DNA of 64,000 bases, from the NCBI GenBank assembly GCA_947494335.1, contig CANLUT010000001.1:310001-374000 (forward strand). The letters run 5' to 3'. Source of the stretch: Oligoflexales bacterium (GTDB lineage Bacteria > Bdellovibrionota_B > Oligoflexia > Oligoflexales > RGVZ01). Both the position numbers and the translations under genes were made by a program. Below the pieces are notes generated by a model. That model was not told the DNA's origin. It saw nothing but the letters and a program-made list of their open reading frames with translations, and made no database searches. Positions 17,920-26,056 of this stretch are shown in pieces (position 1 is the stretch's first letter; every line of letters begins with the position of its first letter).

Positions 17920-18669
17920 TTATCGACCTCGAATCCAAGTCCAATTGCTTCCGCAGGCTTTGCCGTCTCGTCTATAGCTATGCCAGCGATGGTGTTGGCC
18001 AATAGTTTCCATGAAAGTGCATGACTGCAGGACTTCAATATTTACCGGCTGCAGCCCATTTTCGAGCAACTGACATACTGCAGCCAATCCTAAATCTACG
18101 TGCCAGCGATCCAAGTTACCTTTTGCGGTTGCTAAATGGATCCCTGATGTTGACAGTCCACATTCTTGGCTATTCAACGCTTCAATCACCTCAGGTCCAA
18201 CTTCAAATCGTTCGCGAGAAATACTCGGGCCAACTACTGCGATCAGTTCACGATCGGGGTTGGCATTCATCGCAGATTCTACAGTCTTCCCGATAATTCC
18301 TTTGGTTAACCCTCTCCATCCAGCGTGAATGGCTGCGACCCAATGTCCGTCCTTGGTTGCCAGTAAAACTGGTAAGCAGTCGGCTGTTTTGATTGCAACT
18401 GTGATTCCAGAGGCAGTGCAAATAGCATCGGCAACCGGACGCTCCTCTGATTCATAGGCTGTCTTTTCACTGGCGATTACAAGGTCTGCACCATGAATTT
18501 GAGTCACGTGGTGCGGGAGTAGCTCTGCTAGTTTGAATTCTGGTATAGAACGTCCCAGGACACCGTGTGAAATACCGTGATGTGAGAACAGCGGACTGGT
18601 CTCCGCAGACGGAGACCAGTGGACACTTTTCAAAGCTTCAATGAGGTTCAATTTTTCGCGTTTGGTCAT
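17920..18669 (-). CDS. pgeF: Peptidoglycan editing factor / multicopper polyphenol oxidoreductase family
   Basis: YfiH/PgeF family, 249 residues. Motifs in order: HHVTQIHGADL, TADCLPVLLATKDG, AAIHAGWRGLTKGI, VGPSISRERFEVG and RWHVDLGLAAV, then TFMETIGQHHRWHSYRRDG near the end. The Cys and His residues of TADC, IHAGWRG and the first HG motif form the family metal site. Homologues remove wrongly inserted amino acids from peptidoglycan precursors or act as purine nucleoside phosphorylases; which applies here is not clear. It lies 20 bases downstream of the Do-like protease gene. Confidence 0.9.
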   Translation of the reverse strand: MTKREKLNLIEALKSVHWSPSAETSPLFSHHGISHGVLGRSIPEFKLAELLPHHVTQIHGADLVIASEKTAYESEERPVADAICTASGITVAIKTADCLPVLLATKDGHWVAAIHAGWRGLTKGIIGKTVESAMNANPDRELIAVVGPSISRERFEVGPEVIEALNSQECGLSTSGIHLATAKGNLDRWHVDLGLAAVCQLLENGLQPVNIEVLQSCTFMETIGQHHRWHSYRRDGKACGSNWTWIRGR

Positions 18670-18689
18670 TGTCGTCGCTCTGCGAAGCC

Positions 18690-20180
18690 CTATTTATTTT
18701 TCAACGGAACAAAGAAATACTGGCCTGCGCGTTCTATCCGAAGCAGCACCCTCGAGCCAGATTGTTTAACCATTGATTTAAAGGCCGAGACGTCGCTGAC
18801 AGGTTTGCCATTTACGGTCAAAATGAGATCTCCTTTTTGGAGCTCGAGCCTTTCGGCTTCACTACCTTCCATGACTTCTACAATTAAAAGACCTTTCTTG
18901 CTATCGAGGCGATATTTATCTCGAGCCTCGGCTGATAGGGATTGCAGCATCATTCCGAAGGGCGCGTCCTCTTTGCCAATAGATTTTGTTTTTGTTGGCG
19001 TAGACTCGTTGGGAAACTCTGCAACCTTTGCCGCAATTTCACGATTTTTACCATTCCGAACAATTGAGAAGACGGCGTTTGAACCTGGTGCCATCAAGCC
19101 AATTGAGTTTGTCGCATCGCTTGGATTTTTGACAAGCTGCTTATTGATTGCTGTGATGACATCGCCTGGCTCAATTCCAGCCTTATCAGCCGGTCCACCT
19201 TCCACAACCCTGGCAACGATACTTCCAGAAACGTCTTTGGGTAGATTGAGCCCCTTTTGCAATTCAGGATCTATGGGCTGTAGTTGAACACCGATATAAC
19301 CGCGCGATACTTTGCCGGTATTGATGAGCTGTTCTGTAATGCGTCGGGCAAGATTACTTGGAACGGCAAATCCAATTCCATTGTAACCACCGCTACGCGA
19401 GTAAATGGCTGTATTCATGCCAATGACTTGTCCGGCAGTGTTCAAAAGAGGTCCGCCAGAGTTTCCGGGATTGATGGCAGCGTCGGTTTGAATGAAGTTT
19501 CCCATGCTCGTGATTTGCAGACTGCCGCGGCCCATTGCGGAGATGATCCCGAAGCTGACGCTCGCCTCAAGCCCATAAGGAGCACCGACGGCAATCGCAA
19601 AATCACCGACGTTGACGCTGTCACTGTCGCCCAAAATAAGCTGAGACAGGCCATTTTTATTGAATCCCTTCTCTTTGATTTGAACTATGGCAACATCGGT
19701 GTTTGGGTCACGTCCAACGATCTTCGCTTCCCTGGTTTCCCCGTTAGAAAACTTCAATTGAATAACATCAGCATCTTGCACGACGTGATTGTTCGTTAAT
19801 ACGTAGCCTTGATTTAGATCGATAATGAATCCAGACCCAAGTCCTTCCTCTCGACGCTCTCTCGGCTCACCTCTGCCACCGGGCCCACGGCCATTTCCCG
19901 GCATTCCAAAGAAAAATTCAAACGGATCGATCATGCCGGGGGGAAGACCCCTCGTTGTTTTATAAACGCTAACAAAGACGACGGCCTTCTCAGCGTGTCT
20001 GGCAACAGTTGAGACGCCCTTGGATATTTTCTGGAGCGCTTGGATGTTTTCATCATTAAGTGGTTTTTCTTGATTCGACGGTAAGTTGTAGCTGAACGAT
20101 TTGTTCGAGCTAGCGATCGTCAGAGTCAGGAACAACAGTGCGAAGGCTTGTTTGATAAGTGATCTTGAAAACAATCGCAT
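18690..20180 (-). CDS. degP: Do/DegP-family periplasmic serine protease with two PDZ domains
   Basis: An HtrA/Do protease acting on misfolded envelope proteins, 496 residues. A signal peptide covers residues 1-30. The catalytic triad is H132 (LTNNHVV), D162 (DPNTDVAIVQI) and S241 (NPGNSGGPLL). Two PDZ domains follow, at about 290-385 (GYIGVQLQPID, VEGGPADKAGIEPGDVI) and 400-495 (VMEGSEAERLELQKGDLILTVNG). A Gly/Arg-rich loop at about 95-112 replaces the LA-loop region. AGGAG lies 7 bases before the ATG. The choice between DegP, DegQ and MucD types cannot be made from sequence alone. Confidence 0.93.
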   Translation of the reverse strand: MRLFSRSLIKQAFALLFLTLTIASSNKSFSYNLPSNQEKPLNDENIQALQKISKGVSTVARHAEKAVVFVSVYKTTRGLPPGMIDPFEFFFGMPGNGRGPGGRGEPRERREEGLGSGFIIDLNQGYVLTNNHVVQDADVIQLKFSNGETREAKIVGRDPNTDVAIVQIKEKGFNKNGLSQLILGDSDSVNVGDFAIAVGAPYGLEASVSFGIISAMGRGSLQITSMGNFIQTDAAINPGNSGGPLLNTAGQVIGMNTAIYSRSGGYNGIGFAVPSNLARRITEQLINTGKVSRGYIGVQLQPIDPELQKGLNLPKDVSGSIVARVVEGGPADKAGIEPGDVITAINKQLVKNPSDATNSIGLMAPGSNAVFSIVRNGKNREIAAKVAEFPNESTPTKTKSIGKEDAPFGMMLQSLSAEARDKYRLDSKKGLLIVEVMEGSEAERLELQKGDLILTVNGKPVSDVSAFKSMVKQSGSRVLLRIERAGQYFFVPLKNK

Positions 20181-20248
20181 AAAAAGACTCCTAAAAAATT
20201 TTTCCGGCTCAGCATCGTCTGCTGAAATAAATCATAATTCTATTCAAA

Positions 20249-21349
20249 TTAGGATTCCATGAACCCCGACACAGCCTTCCACCTCAGTAAGTGGTCCACT
20301 ACGACCAGCGCAGCCATGGCTTCAACCATGGGGACAGCTCTGGGTAAAACGCAAGGATCATGGCGCCCTGACTCAGGCTTGAATGTAATTTCATTGCCTT
20401 GCCTGTCAACGGTCCGTTGCGTTTTAAAAATTGTGGAAACTGGCTTAAAAGCGATATTAATGCCAATAATTTCGCCATTTGAGATGCCCCCAGCAACCCC
20501 TCCCGCATGATTGGTTGTTGTGCGTATCGCGTCTCCAATTTTTACCATCTCATCATTGTGTTGGCTGCCAGTCATTTTGGTGCCACTGAAGCCGCTGCCA
20601 ATCTCAAAACCTTTGGAGGCGGGAAGGCTAAGCATCGCCTTTGCCAGGTCAGCCTCAAGCTTATCAAATACTGGTTCGCCAATACCAGCCGGAAGGCCGC
20701 GTATCACGCAGCGAATAACGCCGCCCACGCTATCGCCTTGTGCTCGCATATTTTTAATCAAGTTGATCATCTCTTGTGAGGATTTTGCGTCGGGACAGCG
20801 CACTAGGGATTGGTCCACCAAAGTACGATTGACGGAGATGTCATCGACGCTAGTGGCTTCAATGTCTTTGACAGCTTGAACCCAAGCCACAATATCGACC
20901 GTCGGGACTAGTGAGCGTATCAATTGAATGGCAGCAGCACCAGCGGCAACGCGTCCAATAGTTTCTCGTGCACTGGCTCGACCGCCACCACTCTGTGCAG
21001 TCAGTCCATATTTTTGGAGCATTGTGTAGTCTGCGTGCCCAGGGCGCAAAGCGGCATTAATGTCTTTATAATCTGACGGTTTGAAGTCCTGGTTTTTGAC
21101 AAAAAACGTGATTGGGCCACCTAATGTTCGACCGTTTTCTATGCCACTTAAGCAAGTGAGTTGATCTGATTCTTGGCGTGAGGTGGTTAAATCCGACTGT
21201 CCAGGGCGCCTGCGATCAAGCTCGTTTTGGATGGCAACCAAATCCAAAGGAAAATTTCCCGGCACTCCGTCAATAACCACACCAAGTCCAGGTCCATGGC
21301 TTTCGCCAAACGTTGTAATTCTAAATAAATGTCCGAATGAGTTACCCAT
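20249..21349 (-). CDS. aroC: Chorismate synthase
   Basis: The FMN-dependent enzyme that makes chorismate from EPSP, the last shikimate step; 366 residues, normal length. Family marks: [27 protein letters not shown] at the N-terminus, the [15 protein letters not shown] loop, [52 protein letters not shown], and the C-terminal [23 protein letters not shown]. Complete and intact. Its start overlaps the end of kdsB by 8 bases, so it is likely translationally coupled to it. A weak hairpin (TCAGCA/TGCTGA, 20209-20225) lies just downstream. Confidence 0.97.
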   Translation of the reverse strand: MGNSFGHLFRITTFGESHGPGLGVVIDGVPGNFPLDLVAIQNELDRRRPGQSDLTTSRQESDQLTCLSGIENGRTLGGPITFFVKNQDFKPSDYKDINAALRPGHADYTMLQKYGLTAQSGGGRASARETIGRVAAGAAAIQLIRSLVPTVDIVAWVQAVKDIEATSVDDISVNRTLVDQSLVRCPDAKSSQEMINLIKNMRAQGDSVGGVIRCVIRGLPAGIGEPVFDKLEADLAKAMLSLPASKGFEIGSGFSGTKMTGSQHNDEMVKIGDAIRTTTNHAGGVAGGISNGEIIGINIAFKPVSTIFKTQRTVDRQGNEITFKPESGRHDPCVLPRAVPMVEAMAALVVVDHLLRWKAVSGFMES

Positions 21350-22091
21350 TAAAACGTTTCCTTGCGAGACTCAGATCATCAGCCGTATCAATTCCAATCG
21401 AGGGAGATTTTGCCTCCACGATTTTAATGGACCAACCCGCACTGATAGCTCTGAGTTGTTCGAGTTTCTCGCTCTCTTCAAGGGGCGACGTTGGTAACGC
21501 ACAGAACGATGCCAAAGCCTCGCGACGATATGCGTAGACGCCCAGGTGTTGCCAGAAGACAATATTTCGCGATCCAGATCGCTGTGCATCCCGATCAAAC
21601 GGCACCGGGGCCCGGCTGAAATAAATGGCTTCGTTACGATGACTCACGACAATCTTAACGACGTTGGGGTCGTTATAGTGACTCCAATCAGTGTTTTTAT
21701 ATCCAAGAGTGGCCATGGGTGCCGACGTGGCCTCGAGTGCACTCATTAGTTTTATGAGATCATTGGTGTTAATGAAGGGCTCGTCTCCTTGAACATTCAA
21801 CACAAATGCTTCGTTCTGGAAAGACTGAGCTGCGGCATGACAGCGATCGGTACCACTGGGAAGAGTTTCAGCTGTCATGACAAATGGAATTTCATGGCTC
21901 GTGCAAACTTCGGCTGTTTGGGAATGGTCAAGAGCCACCACAACTCGGGCGCCGAGCTTACGAAGTGGTTCCAAGTTTTCATAAACGCGAACTAACAGGG
22001 GCTTTCCAGCAAGGTCCGCCAAAGGCTTTTGCGGAAGACGCTCGGACTTGAGACGTGCGGGAATGATGACCAGCCATTGAGTAAATTTCAT
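21342..22091 (-). CDS. kdsB: 3-deoxy-manno-octulosonate cytidylyltransferase (CMP-KDO synthetase)
   Basis: Activates KDO with CTP for LPS inner core assembly; 249 residues, usual length. The nucleotide-binding N-terminus [25 protein letters not shown], the NVQGDEPFI motif, and [11 protein letters not shown] plus the [12 protein letters not shown] segment are all in place. Its presence indicates LPS with KDO, so an outer membrane. It is the first gene of a kdsB-aroC pair and is divergent from the sigma-factor-like gene, with 201 bases between them. Confidence 0.95.
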   Translation of the reverse strand: MKFTQWLVIIPARLKSERLPQKPLADLAGKPLLVRVYENLEPLRKLGARVVVALDHSQTAEVCTSHEIPFVMTAETLPSGTDRCHAAAQSFQNEAFVLNVQGDEPFINTNDLIKLMSALEATSAPMATLGYKNTDWSHYNDPNVVKIVVSHRNEAIYFSRAPVPFDRDAQRSGSRNIVFWQHLGVYAYRREALASFCALPTSPLEESEKLEQLRAISAGWSIKIVEAKSPSIGIDTADDLSLARKRFNG

Positions 22092-22199
22092 TCAGTTTGC
22101 CTTCTAACCTTGAGTCGGCACAAGCCTTGTGCCCAAAGCAGCAGGTTGGCACGCTTGTTGTTATTTGTCTAGGGCCGTATGGGGTAATGGTAACCGCGC

Positions 22200-22229
22200 T
22201 TGTTTTAACTCCCAAATAATTGGTATGAT
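22200..22229 (+). promoter_or_regulatory. Candidate promoter of the sigma/anti-sigma pair
   Basis: TTGTTT at 22200-22205, an 18-base spacer, and a good -10 box TATGAT at 22224-22229. It lies 64 bases before the sigma-like gene, which has a strong ribosome-binding site (GGGAGGGTGA). The -35 box is weak. Confidence 0.4.
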
Positions 22230-22292
22230 AGAGAAAAGTATTTTTTTTACATGAACTATTGATGGTTCTTTCATTGTTCCAGGGAGGGTGAA

Positions 22293-22745
22293 ATGGCGCA
22301 GAGCCTCACCAACGGTTTCAGCGGTAAGCAGCTGGAGCTATACATGCACGATTATTATGAGCGCTCAGACCTGGTTTTTAGGCTTGGCGCTGTATTAACT
22401 GGCAGTCGCGAGGGCGCTGAGAAGCTGACCGAAGAGGCGTTTCGGCTGTTGGCGGATGACTTCGCAAAGCTTTCTTCCGAAGGCTTACCTCAAAAAACAT
22501 TAATGATGTGCGCAATGCGCGCTTGGAAACAATTGAAACAGGGTAAGTTTCATGAGTGGCAGGTTCCCATTCTTCAAAGTTTGAAGCCAATGCCAGAAGA
22601 TCAACGAGTCGCGTTGTTTTTGGTCGAGATGGCTGGATTAGAAATGAGCGATGCTGCGAAGCTCTTGGGGTGCGATGAGACCAAGTTCAGGTCACTGCTG
22701 GCGGGAGCTCAGAAGTTTTTGGCTACTAATGCGGTAAAAGTATAG
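22293..22745 (+). CDS. Divergent ECF-type sigma-70-like factor
   Basis: A 150-residue protein with the ECF sigma layout. A region-2-like part (LYMHDYYERSDLVFRLGAVLTGSREGAEKLTEEAFRLLADD, about 17-57) is followed by a short linker and a region-4-like helix-turn-helix (PEDQRVALFLVEMAGLEMSDAAKLLGCDETKFRSLLAGAQKFL, about 103-146). It is shorter and more divergent than textbook ECF factors, so promoter recognition may be altered. The next gene, 16 bases on, encodes a single-pass membrane protein of anti-sigma type, which supports the assignment. Confidence 0.72.
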   Translation: MAQSLTNGFSGKQLELYMHDYYERSDLVFRLGAVLTGSREGAEKLTEEAFRLLADDFAKLSSEGLPQKTLMMCAMRAWKQLKQGKFHEWQVPILQSLKPMPEDQRVALFLVEMAGLEMSDAAKLLGCDETKFRSLLAGAQKFLATNAVKV

Positions 22746-22761
22746 CGAAAGGTGTGTATTC

Positions 22762-23613
22762 ATGGCGTCGAACGTTAGTGAATTGCAGGGTGAAGATCTT
22801 TTTTTTGGATACATCGCGGAATACCTGGACGGTGAGTTGCCGTCGGACGTGAGCGGAAAGTTTAATGAGTTGCTTGCGACTCGTCAGGACAAGGTCGAAG
22901 CCTTTCAGGAGAATCGAGGAAAATTTCAGTCAGCACTCGGTGATCTGGGTGGTTCGGAGGCGTTGAAACACAAGCTCCGGAATTTGGGGCAAGATGATCA
23001 GATTCGCGAAACTCAGGAAATCAGCGCAATCGCGGAGGCTGAGCGAACCGAGTTTCGCGGGACATTAATCCGTCGGATCATTTTAGCCTCGGTTTTGTTT
23101 GGTCTAGTAGGGGTTGTCGCCTATGTTCTGATGCCTCGCCCAGCAGCTAAGTTTGATGTGATAGAGTATCTGGGATACGAGGCGCTGGCACTTGAAGAAG
23201 ACCCAGAAGGTCGCCTGAATTTACCGACCAGTGACCTTGAGGAAGTGAAGCAATTCGTTGGTAACATTCCTGGCCTAGCATTCACGCCAAACGTCCTTCG
23301 TCCACTGAAGGGCTGGAATCCCGAGGGTGTTGCGGTCATTGACTATGATGTGATGAAAGTAGTGGCCGTCAACTATGTTAGTCCTGAGCGCAACCAAGAG
23401 CGTCTGCATCATTTCATGGTGCCAGGCAGGATGTCGACGATGCCTTTCACAGGGACCGAAGGCGACTATCGCGGAATCCGTTTCCGTCCGTATACGGGAG
23501 AAAAGTTGAATTTAGTGGTTTGGCAGCATTCATCGGACATGATTTCGATACTGGCGGGTCGACGTGGTACCGCTGAGTTGTACGAGTTGGCGAGAGCCGG
23601 TACTCCTGAGTGA
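22762..23613 (+). CDS. Putative membrane anti-sigma factor
   Basis: A 283-residue single-pass membrane protein. The N-terminal cytoplasmic part (1-110) begins with a helix resembling the anti-sigma N-terminus (DLFFGYIAEYLDGELPSDVSGKFNELLATRQ), but it lacks the HxxxCxxC zinc motif. A membrane segment lies at about 114-130 (IILASVLFGLVGVVAYVLM), and a periplasmic domain of about 150 residues follows. That domain has no recognised fold but contains a beta-rich stretch (GVAVIDYDVMKVVAVNYV). It is coupled to the sigma-like gene upstream. Confidence 0.65.
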   Translation: MASNVSELQGEDLFFGYIAEYLDGELPSDVSGKFNELLATRQDKVEAFQENRGKFQSALGDLGGSEALKHKLRNLGQDDQIRETQEISAIAEAERTEFRGTLIRRIILASVLFGLVGVVAYVLMPRPAAKFDVIEYLGYEALALEEDPEGRLNLPTSDLEEVKQFVGNIPGLAFTPNVLRPLKGWNPEGVAVIDYDVMKVVAVNYVSPERNQERLHHFMVPGRMSTMPFTGTEGDYRGIRFRPYTGEKLNLVVWQHSSDMISILAGRRGTAELYELARAGTPE

Positions 23614-23622
23614 TCGTAAACC

Positions 23623-24240
23623 ATGCCCTTCCAGGAGTCTTTAAATCCTGAATTGATTATAGCCGCCTATCGGGGCGGCTATTTTCCTATGCCTGATCCT
23701 GACTCTGGTGAGATTCTGTGGTTCAACCCTGATCCCAGAGCGATCATCCCTTTAGAGAGTTTTCACGTGTCGCATTCGTTGCGGCGCCTGGCCCGGAAAA
23801 AAAAGTTCGTGGTGACTTTTGATCAGAAATTTTCTCAGGTAATTGAGTCATGCGCGGATAGACCTGCGACCTGGATTACGGCTGAGATTAAAGTCTCTTA
23901 TACAGCCCTGCATCGCGCGGGGCTTTGTCATAGCGTTGAGGTTTGGGATTCGCAGCAGCAATTGGTCGGGGGACTCTATGGTCTCTCCCAGGGTGGCGTG
24001 TTTAATGCAGAAAGTATGTTTAGTCGGGAGACTGATGCATCCAAGATTGCGCTTTGGGCTCTGGTAAATCGACTCAAGGAGCTTGAATTTCAGCTGTTGG
24101 AGGTTCAGTTCATGACCGACCATCTGCGTCGCCTTGGTGCCATGGAGATCCCTAGGCAGGAGTATTTGCGCCGTCTAAACGATGCGTTACAGGTGCCTAC
24201 CGAGTTTAAGGCGCCAGCAGGTCCTTATAACTGGTTGTAA
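23623..24240 (+). CDS. aat: Leucyl/phenylalanyl-tRNA-protein transferase
   Basis: Adds Leu or Phe to N-terminal Arg/Lys of proteins, marking them for ClpAP in the N-end rule. 205 residues, normal length. Family marks: LIIAAYRGGYFPMPD, ILWFNPDPRAIIPLE, HVSHSLRR, the WITAEIKVSYTALHRAGLCHSVEVWD core, GGLYGLSQGGVFNAESMFSRETDASKIALW, and DHLRRLGAMEIPRQEYL. Ten bases separate it from the anti-sigma gene, so it may share that transcript. The probable terminator or leader hairpin at 24311-24354 follows. Confidence 0.96.
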   Translation: MPFQESLNPELIIAAYRGGYFPMPDPDSGEILWFNPDPRAIIPLESFHVSHSLRRLARKKKFVVTFDQKFSQVIESCADRPATWITAEIKVSYTALHRAGLCHSVEVWDSQQQLVGGLYGLSQGGVFNAESMFSRETDASKIALWALVNRLKELEFQLLEVQFMTDHLRRLGAMEIPRQEYLRRLNDALQVPTEFKAPAGPYNWL

Positions 24241-24283
24241 TTAGAAAGATTATTTTTACTAATAGAATTCATAAATTTCATGA

Positions 24284-24312
24284 TTGACACGGCAGGTCTG
24301 CTTGACTAAGAA
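24284..24312 (+). promoter_or_regulatory. Candidate promoter of the Tyr-rich lipoprotein gene
   Basis: Consensus -35 box TTGACA at 24284-24289, a 17-base spacer, then a weak TAAGAA at 24307-24312. If used, the transcript leader of about 50 bases would include the hairpin and T-run at 24311-24354. Confidence 0.35.
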
Positions 24313-24354
24313 GGGCCCGTCTTATCGAGTATTGTGCCCTTTTATCTATTTTTT
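24311..24354 (+). terminator. Terminator-like hairpin before the Tyr-rich lipoprotein gene
   Basis: Arms AAGGGC (24311-24316) and GCCCTT (24336-24341), with a 19-base loop and a T-rich run (24340-24354). It could end the aat transcript, or act as an attenuator in the leader of the next gene, whose ATG is only 18 bases beyond the T-run. The stem is short, so this is tentative. Confidence 0.45.
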
Positions 24355-24371
24355 GATACGGAGATTATTTT

Positions 24372-24911
24372 ATGCGTTTTTTAGTAACTCTAGCTGCCGT
24401 TGTAGCGCTTGCTTCTTGTGGTTCCATGAATGAATCCAACAAGCCAGCTATCAGCGAAGAGGCAGCAATCGCTAAAGCTGCAGAGCTTCCTTCCACGGTT
24501 CTCGTTCGCGTTCCAGTCGGAAAAGATGGAAAAGAAATCCACGACATGGCGGACCTTCGCACAGTAAGCAACAACAGCCTCACAGCAAGTTCTGTTGCAT
24601 CTGTTTTCGATGCTGCCAAGTCACCAGACGTAACAATTGACGAGCTAGATAAAACATCGTCAACTGAGAGCACTTGTGGATGGCGTCGCTGGCGTCGTTG
24701 CGCATCTTGTGGATACGTTGCAACTCGCTACACATACAGCTACAACTGGTCTTTCTATCAACCAGCGTACTACAACTATGGTTACTACTATGGTTATAAC
24801 TACGCGAATACCTACAACTACGCAGGGTATAACTACTATCAGTACAACAGCTCCTTTGGCTCTAGCTATAGCGGCTACGGCTACGCGCCTGGTTATGGCT
24901 ACGCGTACTGA
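24372..24911 (+). CDS. Tyrosine-rich surface lipoprotein, function unknown
   Basis: A 179-residue lipoprotein with signal peptide and lipobox LASC (C16). Residues 17-100 are Ala/Ser/Lys-rich. A Cys/Trp/Arg cluster CGWRRWRRCASCG sits at 102-114. The last 65 residues contain 25 tyrosines with Asn, Gly and Ser (repeated YNY, GYG and YYN units), and no Lys or Glu. The tail may form an adhesive or amyloid-like surface layer, or be cross-linked through tyrosine, but this is inference. TAC and AAC codons dominate the tail, which fits strong expression. GGAG lies 9 bases before the ATG. A strong terminator follows. No family recognised. Confidence 0.82.
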   Translation: MRFLVTLAAVVALASCGSMNESNKPAISEEAAIAKAAELPSTVLVRVPVGKDGKEIHDMADLRTVSNNSLTASSVASVFDAAKSPDVTIDELDKTSSTESTCGWRRWRRCASCGYVATRYTYSYNWSFYQPAYYNYGYYYGYNYANTYNYAGYNYYQYNSSFGSSYSGYGYAPGYGYAY

Positions 24912-24987
24912 TTTTTTCGCACAGCGTTTCAGGAGTTGCGCATTAATCTATAAATTAACCGCTTCTTCATGAGATAGCCTCCAATTT

Positions 24988-25024
24988 AAGAGGGTGATTC
25001 GGTTACGAATCACCCTCTTTTTAT
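24988..25024. terminator. Strong rho-independent terminator between convergent genes
   Basis: A perfect 13-base-pair stem AAGAGGGTGATTC / GAATCACCCTCTT with loop GGTTAC, then a T-run at 25016-25024. It lies between the Tyr-rich gene and convergent dedA and probably serves both strands, though the minus-strand T-run is poor. Confidence 0.85.
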
Positions 25025-25050
25025 TGTTAAGTACTGAAATAAGTTATGGA

Positions 25051-25674
25051 TCAGCTTTGGACTCTCAGATAGCGCTTTCGCACGAAGTATACGATAAAGA
25101 AAATACTAATAATCGCAGCAAGACTTGCGTAAATACCGGTCTGAGCCTTTTTAATCACGACTTCTAAATGCTCGAGGTTCGAGCCAAAAAGAAAGCCAAC
25201 GTACACCCACAATGGAACAGAGATGAGTGCTGCAAATCCATCAAGAAGAAAAAACTTCCAGAACGGCACATGGTAGCTGCCAGTCGCAAAAAACAGTGGT
25301 GTCCTAAGGCCGGGCATAAAACGAGCCATAAAAATGACTTTGTCGCCATATTTTTGCAAGATAGCTTTTACGGCGGCATCCCGCTTTTCTGGAAGAATCA
25401 TCGAGAAAAATTTGGTTTTGCGAAGTTTGGTTCCATAGTGGCTTCCGAGCCAGAAAATGATTCCATCTCCCAGCAATACGCCGAACATGCAGAGAGCCAC
25501 TGTGATGTTGAAGTCGATAATATTCCGCGACGCAAGAATTCCAGCGGTCACAAGTGTTATATCTTCTGGGAGCGGCAGACCGAAACCACAGGCAAGCAAT
25601 ACCGCTAAAATCACAAAGTAACTGTGTGTTCCGTACGGTTGGATAAAGTTCAAAAGATCGATCAATAATTTCAT
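25051..25674 (-). CDS. DedA-family membrane protein
   Basis: A 207-residue polytopic membrane protein of the DedA/VTT superfamily, whose members flip or transport polyprenyl phosphate and phospholipids. Family features: the PLPEDITLVTAGIL loop (Glu/Asp re-entrant motif), DGIIFWLGSHYG, and the FMARFMPGLRTPLFFATGSYH motif with conserved Arg and Gly-Ser. It is the last gene of the long mevalonate/menaquinone cluster, 15 bases after the small membrane protein. A role with undecaprenyl carriers would suit the isoprenoid neighbours, but is inferred. Confidence 0.87.
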   Translation of the reverse strand: MKLLIDLLNFIQPYGTHSYFVILAVLLACGFGLPLPEDITLVTAGILASRNIIDFNITVALCMFGVLLGDGIIFWLGSHYGTKLRKTKFFSMILPEKRDAAVKAILQKYGDKVIFMARFMPGLRTPLFFATGSYHVPFWKFFLLDGFAALISVPLWVYVGFLFGSNLEHLEVVIKKAQTGIYASLAAIISIFFIVYFVRKRYLRVQS

Positions 25675-25689
25675 GGATATCGACCTTGG

Positions 25690-25992
25690 TTACCCTTGTC
25701 CCATAAGAGACTTGAAAAAAGATTTAATGGCAGAAGGGTGAATCTCGATGATGCCAGCTAGAATCGCTGACGTGAAAATAACTCCCATCAAAAACGATGC
25801 AATGAAAATAATCGCAATCAATTGTGGTGTCGTCCATTGAGTCCGGAATAATCCGCGACCAAATTTCCGTCCAAGCTTTTTCTCCATCTCAAGCATGTCG
25901 CTATCGAAAGGCGGGAGCGAGGTGGAATCATGACGCAATTCCATGGATAGGTCGCCTTTGGGGTCTGGAGGTAGTCTCGTGTCCTGATGCAT
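25690..25992 (-). CDS. Small single-pass membrane protein, function unknown
   Basis: A 100-residue protein with a polar N-terminus (residues 1-53, rich in Asp, Pro and Arg), one membrane helix at about 55-82 (LIAIIFIASFLMGVIFTSAILAGII), and a short charged end. No motif recognised. It lies between mqnE (64 bases upstream) and dedA (15 bases downstream) on the same strand, so it is probably co-expressed with them. Confidence 0.65.
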   Translation of the reverse strand: MHQDTRLPPDPKGDLSMELRHDSTSLPPFDSDMLEMEKKLGRKFGRGLFRTQWTTPQLIAIIFIASFLMGVIFTSAILAGIIEIHPSAIKSFFKSLMGQG

Positions 25993-26056
25993 GCGTTAAA
26001 CTCTCCGTGTCACTCGCCAAAGTTATCCATTTATTTTACTACGGCCCTTCAATAAC

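Noticed and set aside
20209-20225. Hairpin TCAGCA/TGCTGA between aroC and the protease gene
   Set aside because: Only six base pairs and followed by GCCGG before any T-run, so not a convincing terminator.
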